Shown here: positions 1 to 9,786 of the stretch, piece after piece | How positions within the stretch are numbered: the first letter of the stretch is position 1 | Layout: each line of letters starts with the position of its first letter | NCBI GenBank assembly: GCA_037126765.1 | Contig: JBBCBC010000001.1 | Span: 35,448,804-35,512,803 of the forward strand | DNA from: Stenogyne calaminthoides | Taxonomy: Eukaryota; Streptophyta; Magnoliopsida; Lamiales; Lamiaceae | Length of the DNA: 64,000 bases | Reading direction: 5' to 3' | Made by a program: the position numbers and the translations under genes | The notes under the pieces: generated by a model | The model's input: the letters and a program-made list of their open reading frames with translations, nothing else | Databases searched by the model: none | Told to the model about the DNA's origin: nothing

Positions 1-2
1 GC

Positions 3-1114
3 CATCTGAACTTTAAAACTCTTAACAAGATTGTAAGGATGTCCCTGGTTGAGGGTCTCCCGAATGAGGTATTCTCTAAGGATCAGACATGTATCGCATG
101 TCAGAAGGGAAAACATGTTAACGCCTCATTCAAGGGGATCCCAGGACCAGCATCCAGCAGAGTATTGCAACTGCTCCATATGGATTTATTTGGAACAGTT
201 ACACCACTTAGTCTCAGCGGACGTAAATACACTCTGGTGATTGTGGATGACTATTCCAAGTTTACCTGGGTTGTATTCTTGTATAAGAAGAATGAGACAA
301 CAACAAAGATACCCGAGCTGCTCAAGAAATTATAAAATGAGAAGGGTGTCAGTATTGTAAAAATCAGATCCGATAAAGGTACATAATTTCTGAACTCCTT
401 ATTACTGACTTTTGCACTAAGTTTGGAATATAGCATGAAACATCAGCTGCAAGAACACCACAACATAATGGAGTAGCAGAACGGAGAAACAGAACACTCA
501 AAGAAGCTGCTCGAACTATGTTAGCTGAACATGCAACTCCAAACCGTTTCTGGGCAGAAGTTATCAACACTGCATGCCACACTCAGAATAGATGCTCTCT
601 AACTAAGATTCACTTCAAAACACCTTATGAACTGTGGAAGGGAAAACCTCGTGTTTCCTACTTCCATGTTTTTGGGTGCAAGTGTTTCATACACAACAAT
701 GGGAAACGCCAGTTGAAAACCTTTGAGGCCAAGTCAGATGAGGGTATATTCTTAGGATATTCCTCAACCAACAAGGCCTTCAGGGTGTTCAACAGACGAA
801 CTCTAGTTGTGGAAGAAACACCTCATGTGGTCTTTGATGAGACATTTTCTGAACAGGAGAAATCTGCCCCAGAACAAGCAGTACCAGATCAACCGGTACC
901 TGATGCACAGAAAATGGATCAGCTAAGTATCAAAGATAAGGGATCAGATCACGTAACAGTGTATGTTCCAAAACTTGATCTTACTGATTCACCAGGTCAA
1001 TCAGACCCAAAGGTACGTACAATTGTCAAGCTAGTACAACTGAGACAGTATCAACTGAACCATCTGGTTCAGGGGGAACACCTGATGTTCCTATGGACAG
1101 ACATCAGCATATGA
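3..1114 (+). pseudogene. E1 pol: integrase region (broken)
   Basis: This is the integrase part of a copia polyprotein, which would insert the element cDNA into the host chromosome. It opens with HLNFKTLNKI, continues through a CxxC zinc-binding remnant (CIACQKGK) into the catalytic core. The three acidic residues are present: D in HMDLFG (near 180), D in RSDKGT (near 373) and E in GVAERRNRT (near 480). Lesions seen: stop at 333-335, a Glu-to-stop change at 384-386, a one-base loss near 400, and a further stop near 432. The longest open piece is 518-1114. It carries the conserved block from TPNRFWAEVINTACHTQNRC to HVVFDE and then runs into the acidic linker before RT. E2 and E3 carry the same domain. 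Confidence 0.85.
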
Positions 1115-1260
1115 TGATTCCAATATCAGCTGAGAATGATGATATCCAAACTGATATACATCAGAAAAGAAGGACTTGATTAAGTGACCATCCGACTGAT
1201 CTGATAATTGGCAATCCGAATGCCCGAGTCCAAACTAGACATCAAGTTGGTGAAAGTGCC

Positions 1261-2109
1261 ATGTATTGTTGTTATTTGTCTTTGAAGGAACCAACCACCA
1301 TAGAAGAAGCTCTACAAGATGCCAGCTAGATTCTAGCCATGCAATAAGAACTAGAGCAGTTTGAAAGGAATCAGGTTTGGAAACTGGTGGACAGACCGAC
1401 TCATTAAGATGTGATAGGCACCAAGTGGGTATTCAAGAACAAGAGAGATGATAACAATGTCATAACCATAAATAAGGCAAGACTTGTTGCTAAGGGGTAT
1501 TCACAATCAGAAGGAACTAATTATGATGAGACCTTTGCACCAGTCGCTCACCTGGAAGCCATTCGGATGTTTCTGGCATATGCTGCCCATAGAGGGTTTA
1601 TTTTGAATCAGATGGATGTAAAGAGTGCATTCTTAAATGGGGTACTAGCTGAGGAAGTTTATGTTGAACAACCTCCTGGCTTTGAAAAAGGCAACCAGGT
1701 GTACCGTTTAAGAAAAGCTCTTTATAGCCTGAAACAAGCTCCTCGAGCTTGGTATGATACACTCTCTCAGTTCTTGATAGACAGTTGATTAACTAAAGGA
1801 ATATTAGATAGAACCTTATTCAAAATAGAAGATGGTGAAGACATTCTGATGGTTCAGATCTATGTGGACGATATCATTTTCAGATCTCCCAACAAGAACC
1901 TATGTGATAGATTCAGCAAACTGATGCAAGAGAAATTTGAAATGTCCATGATGGTTCAGATGAATTACTTTCTGGGTCTTCAAGTTAAGCATAGTACAAA
2001 AGGGATATTCATCTGGCAGGCAAAGTACACTAGGAATCTGTTGGCTAAATTTGGAATTCAAAACAGTAAGGAAGCCAAAATTCCTATGATTCAAGATGGA
2101 TCCAGATGA
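1261..2109 (+). pseudogene. E1 pol: reverse transcriptase (broken)
   Basis: Copia reverse transcriptase, which copies element RNA into DNA. Motifs in order: IGTKWVFKNKRD, ARLVAKGYSQ, MDVKSAFLNG, VYVEQPPGFEKG, LYSLKQAPRAWY and the catalytic YVDDIIF at about 1861-1881. Of the three copies in this window it is the only one that keeps an intact YVDD box. In-frame stops occur at about 1327, 1345, 1405 and 1786. An 8-bp deletion near 2088, relative to E3, shifts the frame into RNase H; the piece ends at 2109. Confidence 0.88.
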
Positions 2110-2851
2110 GAATGGTCAGAAAACTAATCAGAAAGAATATAGGGCTCTCATTGGATCATTGCTATACCTGACTGCCAGCAGACCAGATATAACCTTTGCA
2201 GTAGGTGTATGTGCCAGATTTCAGGCAAATCCAATGCAAAGTCACCTGGAAGCAGCTAAGCGGATTCTTAAGTATCTGAAGGGGACAGTAAACCTCGGTT
2301 TGTTCTACCCATCAGATGATAATCTAGAGCTTAGTGGGTATTCTGATTCTGATTATGGAGGTTGTAGAATAGACAGAAAATCAACCTCAGGTACATGTCA
2401 GTTCTTAGGAAGCAAACTGATCTCTTGGGTTTCAAAGAAGCAAACTGATCTCTTGGGTTTCAAAGAAAGCTACTACTAAAGCAGAATATATGGCTGCAGA
2501 AAGCTGTTGTTCCCAACTGCTCTGGCTTAGTCAGCAGCTGAGGGATTATAACATTGTAGCTACGAACGTGCCCATATTCTGTGACAGTAATAGTGCTATT
2601 GCAATCACTCAAAATCCAGTTCTACACACCAGATGCAAGCATGTGGATGTCAAACATCATTTTATAAGAGATCATGTGGAAAACAAGAACATCAGAATGG
2701 AAAAGATCCATACTGATAAGCAGAGAGCTGATATCTTAACCAAACCACTAGCTGAAGTCAGATTCAGAGAACTATGTAATGAGCTAGGACTTCTGGACTT
2801 AGGAGAAAGTGCACCAGAAATGTTTGGTGGACTGGTCTCTCGGACTAGTTG
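2096..2851 (+). pseudogene. E1 pol: RNase H (broken)
   Basis: Copia RNase H, which removes the RNA strand during cDNA synthesis. Recognisable blocks are LIGSLLYLTASRPDI, SYSDSDYGGCRIDRKSTSG (with one residue differing), EYMAAESCCSQLLWL-like sequence, FCDSNSAIAI, KHVDVKHHFIRDHV and DILTKPL. The 28-bp tandem duplication at 2411-2466 replaces about 18 bp present in E3 and breaks the frame, so the two halves read in different frames. The domain ends near 2850 with LGLLDLGESAPE. Confidence 0.87.
2411..2466 (+). repeat. 28-bp tandem duplication inside E1 RNase H
   Basis: The 28-bp unit starting AGCAAACTGATC is present twice in a row (2411-2438 and 2439-2466). E2 and E3 have one copy followed by sequence that E1 lacks. 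The net change of +10 bp disrupts the reading frame. Confidence 0.85.
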
Positions 2852-3000
2852 GTTAAGAGACTGACCAGATAAGAAAGATCAGTTGAGTAATGGTACCTCA
2901 ACTGATCAATAAGATCATTCTAGAACTGATCAGAAAAGGGTTACCAGTTAAAAGGGGAACGTCAACCGATCAGATAGGATCAGAAGAAAACTGATCAGAT

Positions 3001-3024
3001 TAGTGGGACATTGTTGGGAAATAC
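3001..3024 (+). other. Relic copia 3'-end motif (polypurine tract plus LTR start) in E1
   Basis: A purine run (TAGTGGGACAT) is directly followed by TGTTGGGAAAT at 3012-3022. The second part equals the first 11 bases of this family's LTR (7060-7070). GTGGGA followed by TGTTGG is the usual arrangement at the pol/3'-LTR boundary of copia elements. The same motif lies between RNase H and ORF-X in E2 (18683-18704, - strand) and E3 (44989-45008). No LTR body follows it here. Confidence 0.6.
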
Positions 3025-3386
3025 AAAGGGTTAGGCAGAAACTAAGATCAACAGAAATCAGTCAGACCTATGGCTACAAGTGGTATTGACTGATTACAAC
3101 ATCAGTCAACCAGATACGCATTTCCGTTCCTTTGTTTTTACTGATTACTTATCTGCTATTATCTGATAATATTTGCTTTTACTGTGCACATATTTTTATG
3201 ACTCACGGCCTGCAAATCATTTAATGCGGATGTGGGGAATATGTATTAATTGCTATTGAATGCGTTTTTAAAATCCAAAAGGTAATCGCACGTGCAAATC
3301 TTGACCGTATGATCAAAACCGCTTAATCTGAATCGTTTATTCTTTTCAAACGTTTGGTTTTCCGATCTCGGTTTTCCCTCCTTCCT

Positions 3387-3396
3387 TTTATAAAGC
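3387..3396 (+). promoter_or_regulatory. Candidate TATA box for ORF-X in E1
   Basis: TTTTATAAAG lies after a pyrimidine-rich run, about 345 bp upstream of the ORF-X start and 147 bp before the candidate intron. E2 has TCTATAAAATCC at the matching place (18303-18314, - strand). E3 has only the weaker TTTAAAA. Function is inferred from position and conservation. Confidence 0.45.
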
Positions 3397-3533
3397 TTCG
3401 TCAAAACCCTTCCAAATACACTTCTCAAAATTCTTGTGAATCAACATTACTCTTTGCAAATTCTCACTTACCCTCTGCAATTCAAAGCATTTCTTGCGAT
3501 TCACTTTATTTCAAAATCACTCAACAAATTCTG

Positions 3534-3731
3534 GTAATATGTTGTTATTTGTTGAATTTATTCCATTTAATGTTTTTGCTCACACTGTTTTTATAATGTA
3601 TGCCGTCTCTAATGCTTGGTATCTGTGTGAGTATGATATAGAATGATTCAATCGGTTATTTGTTCGGCAAATCAGATAGATGATATGCTTTTTATTAATC
3701 ATTATACTCACACAGTTTCTTCTTAATATAG
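3534..3731 (+). other. Candidate leader intron before ORF-X in E1 (198 nt)
   Basis: The donor is TTCTG/GTAATATG at 3534. The acceptor is a T-rich tract ending TTCTTCTTAATATAG at 3731, directly before the ATG at 3732. E2 (donor TTTCTG/GTAATTTC) and E3 (donor TTTTTG/GTAATTAT) have matching sites at similar spacing, giving introns of about 195-232 nt. The interior is AT-rich, as plant introns are. No transcript evidence is available. Confidence 0.5.
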
Positions 3732-6700
3732 ATGGCTACTCACGGTATTGGAAAAATCATGTGTAACTATGCAAGTTTGGCAAACCAAATCGTGGAAGAC
3801 AAATATGTAATGTTTGGAGTTACACGAGATCCAGAATCGATGGAAGTTGAGCAGATGTTAAAGGGTTGTGGACTGGAACAGTACTGTGCAGCCCACTCCA
3901 ATCTAATGATGCAATATGAAGCCTTGGAATTTCTGAAGAATTTAGAGGTAGTATCACCGGGTGACGAGCTGTCATCATTTGCCAATGGTGAAGAGATCAG
4001 AGTCACCAATGCAGATATCACAAGCCTATTCAATCTGCCCAAAGGAAAAAATTCACCTACTCATTACAGAGAGAATGAAGATGAGCTGACAAGGGATGAA
4101 CTGTTCAGGGAAGCAGACAAAAAGCACACTGCCAACTTTGTCAGGCCTATGCTTAAGAGGAAGTTTCACCTACTCTTTGACATTCTGTCAAAGACAATCA
4201 TGGGGATTTCTTTCAGTCCTGATGGACTGACTGCTGTCAAGATGCATTGCATGGCAGCTATTGTGGATGGAGCCACAAATATTAACTGGGCAGGATTCCT
4301 CAAGGCTATTCTGCTACAAGAACAGACAAAGTTTGGGGTGAATGATCAGAGGCAAGTCTTTCTGAAGAAGAGAATCAGCAATCTCAACAAAGTTGCAGTC
4401 ATTCTGAGGGACAAATTGACAAATGCCAAATGGGATCAGAATGGACTGAAGTTTTACAAGGCTTTTCTCTCAACCACAACTGCCATCTATGGCCCAGCTG
4501 ATGATGATATGAAGATGACTGTCAGGAAGGGCAAGAGCAAGGAAACCACATCTGTTGCATCAGCAAATCCTCCAAAGAGAAAGAGGCTTCTAACGAAAGA
4601 ACTGGAGAAGAGGCCAAAGAAAGTGAAGCAAACTCTGATGACTCTGTTCCTGGAAGAAGAGTCCGAGGAAGAAGAAACTACAGCTCAACCTGCTACACAA
4701 AAACAATTAGCTGAGAAGTCTGAGAGACATGCTTCTCTGGTGGAAAGCTCTCCGGAGCAGTCAAACGGAGAACAAGGGAAGGACAAAGGAAAGGCAAGAT
4801 CACCTTCTCCTCAATCTCGTGCTCAATCACCCATCCAATCTCCAGCTACTGAGCGCATGACTCCCTCTCCTTCTCCAACAAGCGAACATGCCAAATCGCC
4901 TGATGTGCCTATTGAGAAACCAGATCAAACTCAGCACATCAGTCAAAAGCCCACTGATCTGCCGCCACCAGAAACTTCTTCAACTCAACCACCCATTCAA
5001 TCTGAACAATCGATTCCCGAATCCAGATCATCGAGAACCATTATTGGGAAGTTGGCAAGGATGAGAATTGAACGAGAGATCGATGATTTGTATCCAGAAT
5101 TAGAAGCTCATCCGAATGTCAGAGAAGATATCCTGGAGATCCTGACTTGGAGAAATCTCAGAATGAAGAACTTCTCAGACTTCATGATCATTATTGAACA
5201 GATGGGCGGAGCGGATGAGTTTGCTGACTATGACTTTGACATGAAAAAGCTCTGTTCAGGTTAGTTCACCAGCCAAGGTGATCTCTGCTGAGGCTGTCAA
5301 AGCCATGATCTACAGGAAAATGGGCAAGTCCGAAAGGGTTGAGTTGGAATCAGAAGCAGATGCCCCACCACACAAGGATGCTCCTATGAAAGATGTCGGA
5401 GCTGCCAATGAAGGTGGTATTGGTGACACAGTTCTTTACCAACCACTGGAGGCACGAACAACTGTTACTGATCAGGTGGTTCGAGATATTCCTGCTACAC
5501 ATATAACCACTGATCAGCTGCGGGAAATCAGGTCTTGCTTAAAGGATCTGCTCAAAGAAGAAGTTGAAGATGTGTTGGCTAATGCAGTTAGCAACACCAT
5601 AGCTGATCAGAGACAGGCGAGCCTCAGAGAGATTAAAGATCAAAGGGAGTTTGCCATCTCCCAGATTGAGGCTTTGAAGGATCATTTCACACAAACTTTG
5701 ACCAACCTGAATGGCGAGTTCAAAAAGGCCTATGATGAAAAAATAACCCAGGTTGATCAACATCAGGTCTCACTTCTCTTGATCACAGAAAAACTGGAGA
5801 AGAAGGAAGAGAAACTTGACAAGCTAATTCTTACCTGCTCCACTGCCGTCGAAGCTACAAAATCCGAGCTGATCTAAAAAATTCAAGATATAACCACTCA
5901 GACACAAGGATTGAATGCTTCTGATCTGAACAAAGCCATCTCTGTCAGTTTTGGCTCCCTGACTTCCCACCTCAATGCTCTTTTTGATCAAACCAAAAAG
6001 GGGGAAGGCCAGGTTGAGAAACCAACTGACTTTATAAAGACTACAGAAGAGCTTATCCAAATAGTTGAAACTTATGGCCAAAGACTAGACCATCTTGATC
6101 TGTTTGCAAATGAAGTTTCTGAGAAGATGGAAAAGTCTAAGGCAAGGAAAATGGCCGGAGGAGCTAGAACCTCTAAAGCTGCTGATCCTACTACTCAAGC
6201 AAAAATAGTTACAAGAAGCACAACGAGTCAGATACAATCTGATAAAGAAATGGCAGAAAAACTCTCTAAGGAGCAGATTGCTGAAGAAGCTCATTTGAGT
6301 GAAGAAGAAAGAAAAGCTGAGAAATTGGCCGAGCCAGAAGGACTGAGAAAGAGATACACCTCGAGGGTAAGGAAAGGTCAAGCCGGGAAATATGGTGTGG
6401 AATCACAGCTGGCAACAAGAATTGATGACATTATTCCCAAAATTACTGCTCATGCAGATAAATTTAAAGAATGGAATAAGATCAGAGGTGAATGGCTCCT
6501 GGATGCTTTTGTTCTGGATCTAGTGCCAAAAGAAGAATCACCAGATGAGGAATTTCTCAACTGGTTGGAGAACAAGCATCCAGAATTTTTGAAGTATCTG
6601 GAGAATGAGGTCAGGAAGATAAATGTAAGAATAGCCCATCAAGATTATGAGGTGATGGACAACACGAAGAAGGCAGATGGCTCATTCGACAGATTGGCCT

Positions 6701-6846
6701 CTCAACGATTCTACTTTGACATCCTGAGCAAGTCGCACATAACTGATCCTCAGCAGATCAACGATGTCAAATGGAAATTATACCGGATATTCAACGTTCC
6801 ACAAGATCAACGAGAAATGCCGGAGGGCTACATTCCAAGAGTTTGA
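3732..6846 (+). pseudogene. E1 ORF-X: extra gene downstream of pol, function unknown
   Basis: About 1035 codons start with MATHGIGKIM. The frame is broken only near 5262 (one-base frameshift) and by a stop at 5875-5877. Residues 1-255 look globular, with VTRDPESMEVEQML, GCGLEQYC, YEALEFLKNL, LKRKFHLLFDIL, SFSPDGL and KRISNLNKVAVILRDKL. A basic stretch (PPKRKRLL, KRPKKVKQ) and an acidic, then Ser/Pro-rich linker follow (about 260-440). Next is a block with RMRIEREIDDLYPEL, then heptad-rich coiled-coil sequence (5500-6130). The C-terminal part (6430-6846) has KIRGEWLLDAFVLDL, EFLNWLENKHPEF and LYRIFNVPQD. No signal peptide or membrane segment is visible. The N-terminal part may correspond to the family often labelled 'putative plant transposon protein', but I could not test this. 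Confidence 0.7.
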
Positions 6847-7059
6847 AGATCATAAGATAGTTTTAGGATCAGTTGTATTTTATTCTAAAACTTTTCAGAT
6901 GTAACTTGTAAAGACAAATTCTGTTAAATGAAAAGTTTATATTACTGATCCTAAGACAAATTCTCATTGTCTTCTGATTATTTGCTCTTTATTGTCTTAC
7001 AATATTATCAACTGTTGTTGGTTTCTCAAATGTTTTGGTTTCATCAAAAAGGGGGAAAT
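6847..7059 (+). other. E1 3' leader and polypurine tract
   Basis: Non-coding sequence lies between the ORF-X stop and the LTR. The polypurine tract AAAAAGGGGGAAAT at 7046-7059 would prime plus-strand DNA and sits directly against the LTR. The same tract precedes the 3' LTRs of E2, E3 and E4. Confidence 0.8.
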
Positions 7060-8576
7060 TGTTGGGAAATTTAGAGTTTTGATGAAAGTTCCAAAACATC
7101 TGTAATAGGATCTGTCAGACCTGTTAGATGACTGATGATCAAGATATAAGGTTAAGGTGACCAGTTGATAATTATTGTATAGAACAACTGATGTAATAGA
7201 TAGGTCACATATTGAGGGGGAACTCAATATATGAGTCAAGTCTCGAAGAAGATCAGATCAAAAGATCAGATAGCCAGACGATCAGGTGAAGACATGAAGA
7301 TGAAGAATTAGAAGACCTGAAGATCAGATGACTACTAGAAGAACAAGACCAGAAGACCTACATCAGTCGAGTCTGCTAGTTGAGCTAAGACAACTTGCAC
7401 CTGAAGAATCTATCAGGTAGACTGACCAGTTGAAGTGATCAGTTCAGCTCACACCTGGTTACAACTGTTCGTGCACCAGATCATATGTTGTTTAAACTGA
7501 CAAGAAGAATGTCGACCTTAGTTGGTAGAACAAACACTAAACAAGTGTACTTGTTAACCAATGAGAACGAGACACGTATGCACGGAGCTGATAATGCAGG
7601 ATTTGGCACTGCATAGTCAAACGAATAGAAAAGACAAACATACATGCTTTCGTCCATGCTGTTCCTGAAGCACGTCACATAAACCCTGCAATTCTACCAA
7701 ATATAGCCTGAAATTCAAATTTCTCTCCAACGACTATTTGATTTCGAGGTCTATAAATATGGGATTAACCTTTATAGTGAAGACACGGAAATTATCATCA
7801 AGTTCAAGCCATATCAAGATTTACGCACAAAGAACACAAATTCAAGATTATTTACTAAGTGTTCATCCCATTAGTTCTTAGCTTAGAATTCTTATCCTCT
7901 AGCTTAAGGCTACCTCAAAACTAGGATAGAATTCCAGTTGGAACAAACAACAAATCTTTACCCAAACACAAAGTTAGGTTAAGTCTGTTTTGCAAGATTT
8001 CAGACTAGGGTTTCTAGTTTCTGATTTCTGGGATTGGTTGAGTGAGAACTCTTTAAACATCTGTTGGTTGTACTGTGTTGGAATAACACATTAAACTAAG
8101 TCTAAGTTGGTTAAGTTGGTGCCCCTGCTGATAGGGAAGAGTGGACGTAGGACTGTTGTCCGAACCACTATAAAAATCTTGTGTGCATTATCTGATTTAT
8201 CTGTTTTACACTATAGCACACTACCTGATTTAAACTGCATACATATTCTGAGTTAGGATCAGTTTGTATCAAGCAACTGATCTGATCAGTTTGACACTTT
8301 AGTCATCCGATTGAAAACAGACTGCAGAATCTTATCTTAAAAATTAGTTTTTCACACGGGTTAGAAACTTGCTTCCGCACATCAATTAAACTGATAGACA
8401 CCGAACTGATCTGCCATCAGGCGATCAGTAAGTTGGATATCAGTTCAAACCGATTCACACGCACTCTGATCAGGTAACCTACTTTCACACCTGATCTTGC
8501 ACAAAAAGGTTTTCAGAAGTCTATTCACCCCTCCCCTCTAGACTTCTGCCCCCAAAAAACCCGTTCGGGACCTACA
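7060..8576 (+). repeat. E1 3' LTR (1517 bp)
   Basis: It starts TGTTGGGAAATT and ends TTCGGGACCTACA. A TATA-like CTATAAATAT lies at 7751-7760. The U3 part has a degenerate tandem array of GATCAGAAGAC-like units (about 7240-7350), the equivalent of the longer arrays in the E2 and E3 LTRs. The 3' part contains the segment 8480-8576 that is almost the same in the LTRs of E2 and E3. Confidence 0.9.
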
Positions 8577-9273
8577 TTAGGCCACTGAACATGCTTTATA
8601 TTAATTAATATATTTGTCCTTGGAGTAAAGACATCTCAACATTATTATCCATACCGGAAATAAATTTCCACTTGCAAGATTTGGTATGATAAAGATTCTG
8701 AGCCCACCAAGGGGACAAATCAAGCAAGCCGTACTTGCACACAATTCTCCGTATTAAATCTTAGCAATTGCCGTGTAATCAATAATATTGCCCAAGATAT
8801 AAGGTATCGAATCACGTTGATTCTATTCCCAGCATAAGTCAAAGCAATAGTTATTAATTTCACATGATCCTATTTAAGGAACAGAGATTAAGAAATAACA
8901 AACCACTGAGGTCTAATTCTTCTATATTCAGTACTGAAGAATTTATCCTCCTGTAGGTCCTATTCAGCGCATCATAATGCACTAGTGTAATCTCTTGGTC
9001 AAGACAAGCCAATCTGAGCTTTACACTTCAACCTTTCACAATGGATTCTTCATTTCCATCTAGGTTGTGAACTTTGTACTTAGTCACGAGGAACTGTTAA
9101 TTTGATCTTCCGTGATCTGGTATCACCAAATTAACTACAATGTAACACGTACTATTTATTGAACAGGTATGCAGTAAATATATATAACATTCATTATTTA
9201 GTGCAACAGTGATAAATAGTTTATTTCAGTAAATAAATAAGAAATCCAGTTTGGTTATACAAAGTAAAAAACA
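8577..9273 (-). repeat. LTR fragment of a second LTR family (F family), cut by E1
   Basis: Read on the - strand from 9273 or 9261, this matches the start of the LTR at 59204-60889 over its whole length. Shared blocks include TTTGGTGATACCAGATC, the GACTTGTCTTGACCAAG stretch and GATTTGTCCCCTTGGTGGG. The match stops at 8577, where E1 begins, while the other copy continues. It lies against the RNase H of gypsy A, so it inserted there. The exact end is ambiguous: 9261 gives a start TGTATAACC and 9273 gives TGTTTTTTAC. Confidence 0.8.
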
Positions 9274-9786
9274 TACTTCATAAGAGCTACATATTCGGCT
9301 CCCATTTCGATCAACATTTGAATTCCCCGAGATAAAGCCTCATACTCGGCTCGTTATTCGAGGCTCTAAACTCAAATTTCACAACAAACTATAATTCTTC
9401 TCCTTCAGGGGGTATGATTACTATACCCGCTCTACATCCATTTGTAGATGACGAACCATCTACAAATGCTTTCCAAAGCTCAAATTCCTAAACTCTGGTT
9501 GATTCTTGTATGAAATCAGCTAAAGCTTACGCTTTAATGGCAATTCTTGGCTCAAATTTCACATCATACCCATCCAGTTCTACTGCCCATTTCACCATTT
9601 TCCTGACAGATCAGGCCTTCCCATGGTTTGCCTCAAAGGCAAATTGGTTCTCACTATGACTTTATGTGATAAAAAATACGGTCGAAGCCTCCTGACCACC
9701 ACCACGATAGCCAGAGCCGACTTCTCCACCTCAAAGTACCTGATCTCTGGCCCCTGAATAACCTTACTGACGTAGTAAATCGGTTT
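9274..9786 (-). pseudogene. Gypsy A pol: second RNase H part (truncated)
   Basis: On the - strand this reads through RNase H-like sequence. It includes the Tat-lineage signature AEYEALSRGIQML near 9310-9345 and then EMGAEYVALMKY, where it stops at the inserted LTR. Several frame breaks occur (for example the gap at 9787). The domain would cleave RNA in the RNA/DNA hybrid. Integrase and the 3' LTR of gypsy A are not in the window. Confidence 0.65.

Larger units (their letters stand above)
2865..3731 (+). other. E1 spacer between pol and ORF-X
   Basis: No coding sequence is seen. The first part (2865-3000) is rich in the motif CTGATCAG and includes purine-rich runs (AAAAGGGGAACG near 2950). 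Next come the relic 3'-end motif (3001-3024), a promoter-like stretch and a candidate leader intron, each listed separately. E3 has an equivalent spacer of about the same size (44830-45765). E2 has the same spacer enlarged by a separate insertion. Confidence 0.7.
1..8576 (+). mobile_element. E1: Sirevirus-like Ty1/copia element, 5' part outside the window
   Basis: Order on the + strand is integrase, reverse transcriptase, RNase H, an 870-bp spacer, the ORF-X module, a polypurine tract (7046-7059) and a 3' LTR (7060-8576). The 5' LTR, gag and protease lie left of the window. The RT motif with EEVYVEQPPGF, the integrase and the extra 3' gene fit the Sire/Maximus lineage of copia; that lineage call comes from family knowledge, not a tree. 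The element is dead: pol carries many stops and frameshifts. It abuts the truncated LTR at 8577-9273, so it probably inserted there; the candidate target duplication on this side is TTAGG (8577-8581), but the partner copy is not visible. Confidence 0.85.

Noticed and set aside
3012..3024. Treating the TGTTGGGAAAT at 3012 as a second 3' LTR of E1
   Set aside because: The sequence after the first 11 bases does not match the LTR, and the true polypurine tract and LTR follow at 7046-7060.
3732..6846. Calling ORF-X an envelope gene
   Set aside because: No signal peptide, fusion-like segment or membrane anchor is visible in any copy; basic stretches and coiled coils point elsewhere.
7481..7678. 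Small ORFs inside LTRs
   Set aside because: They occur within U3/R sequence, are not shared between LTR copies and look like chance frames.
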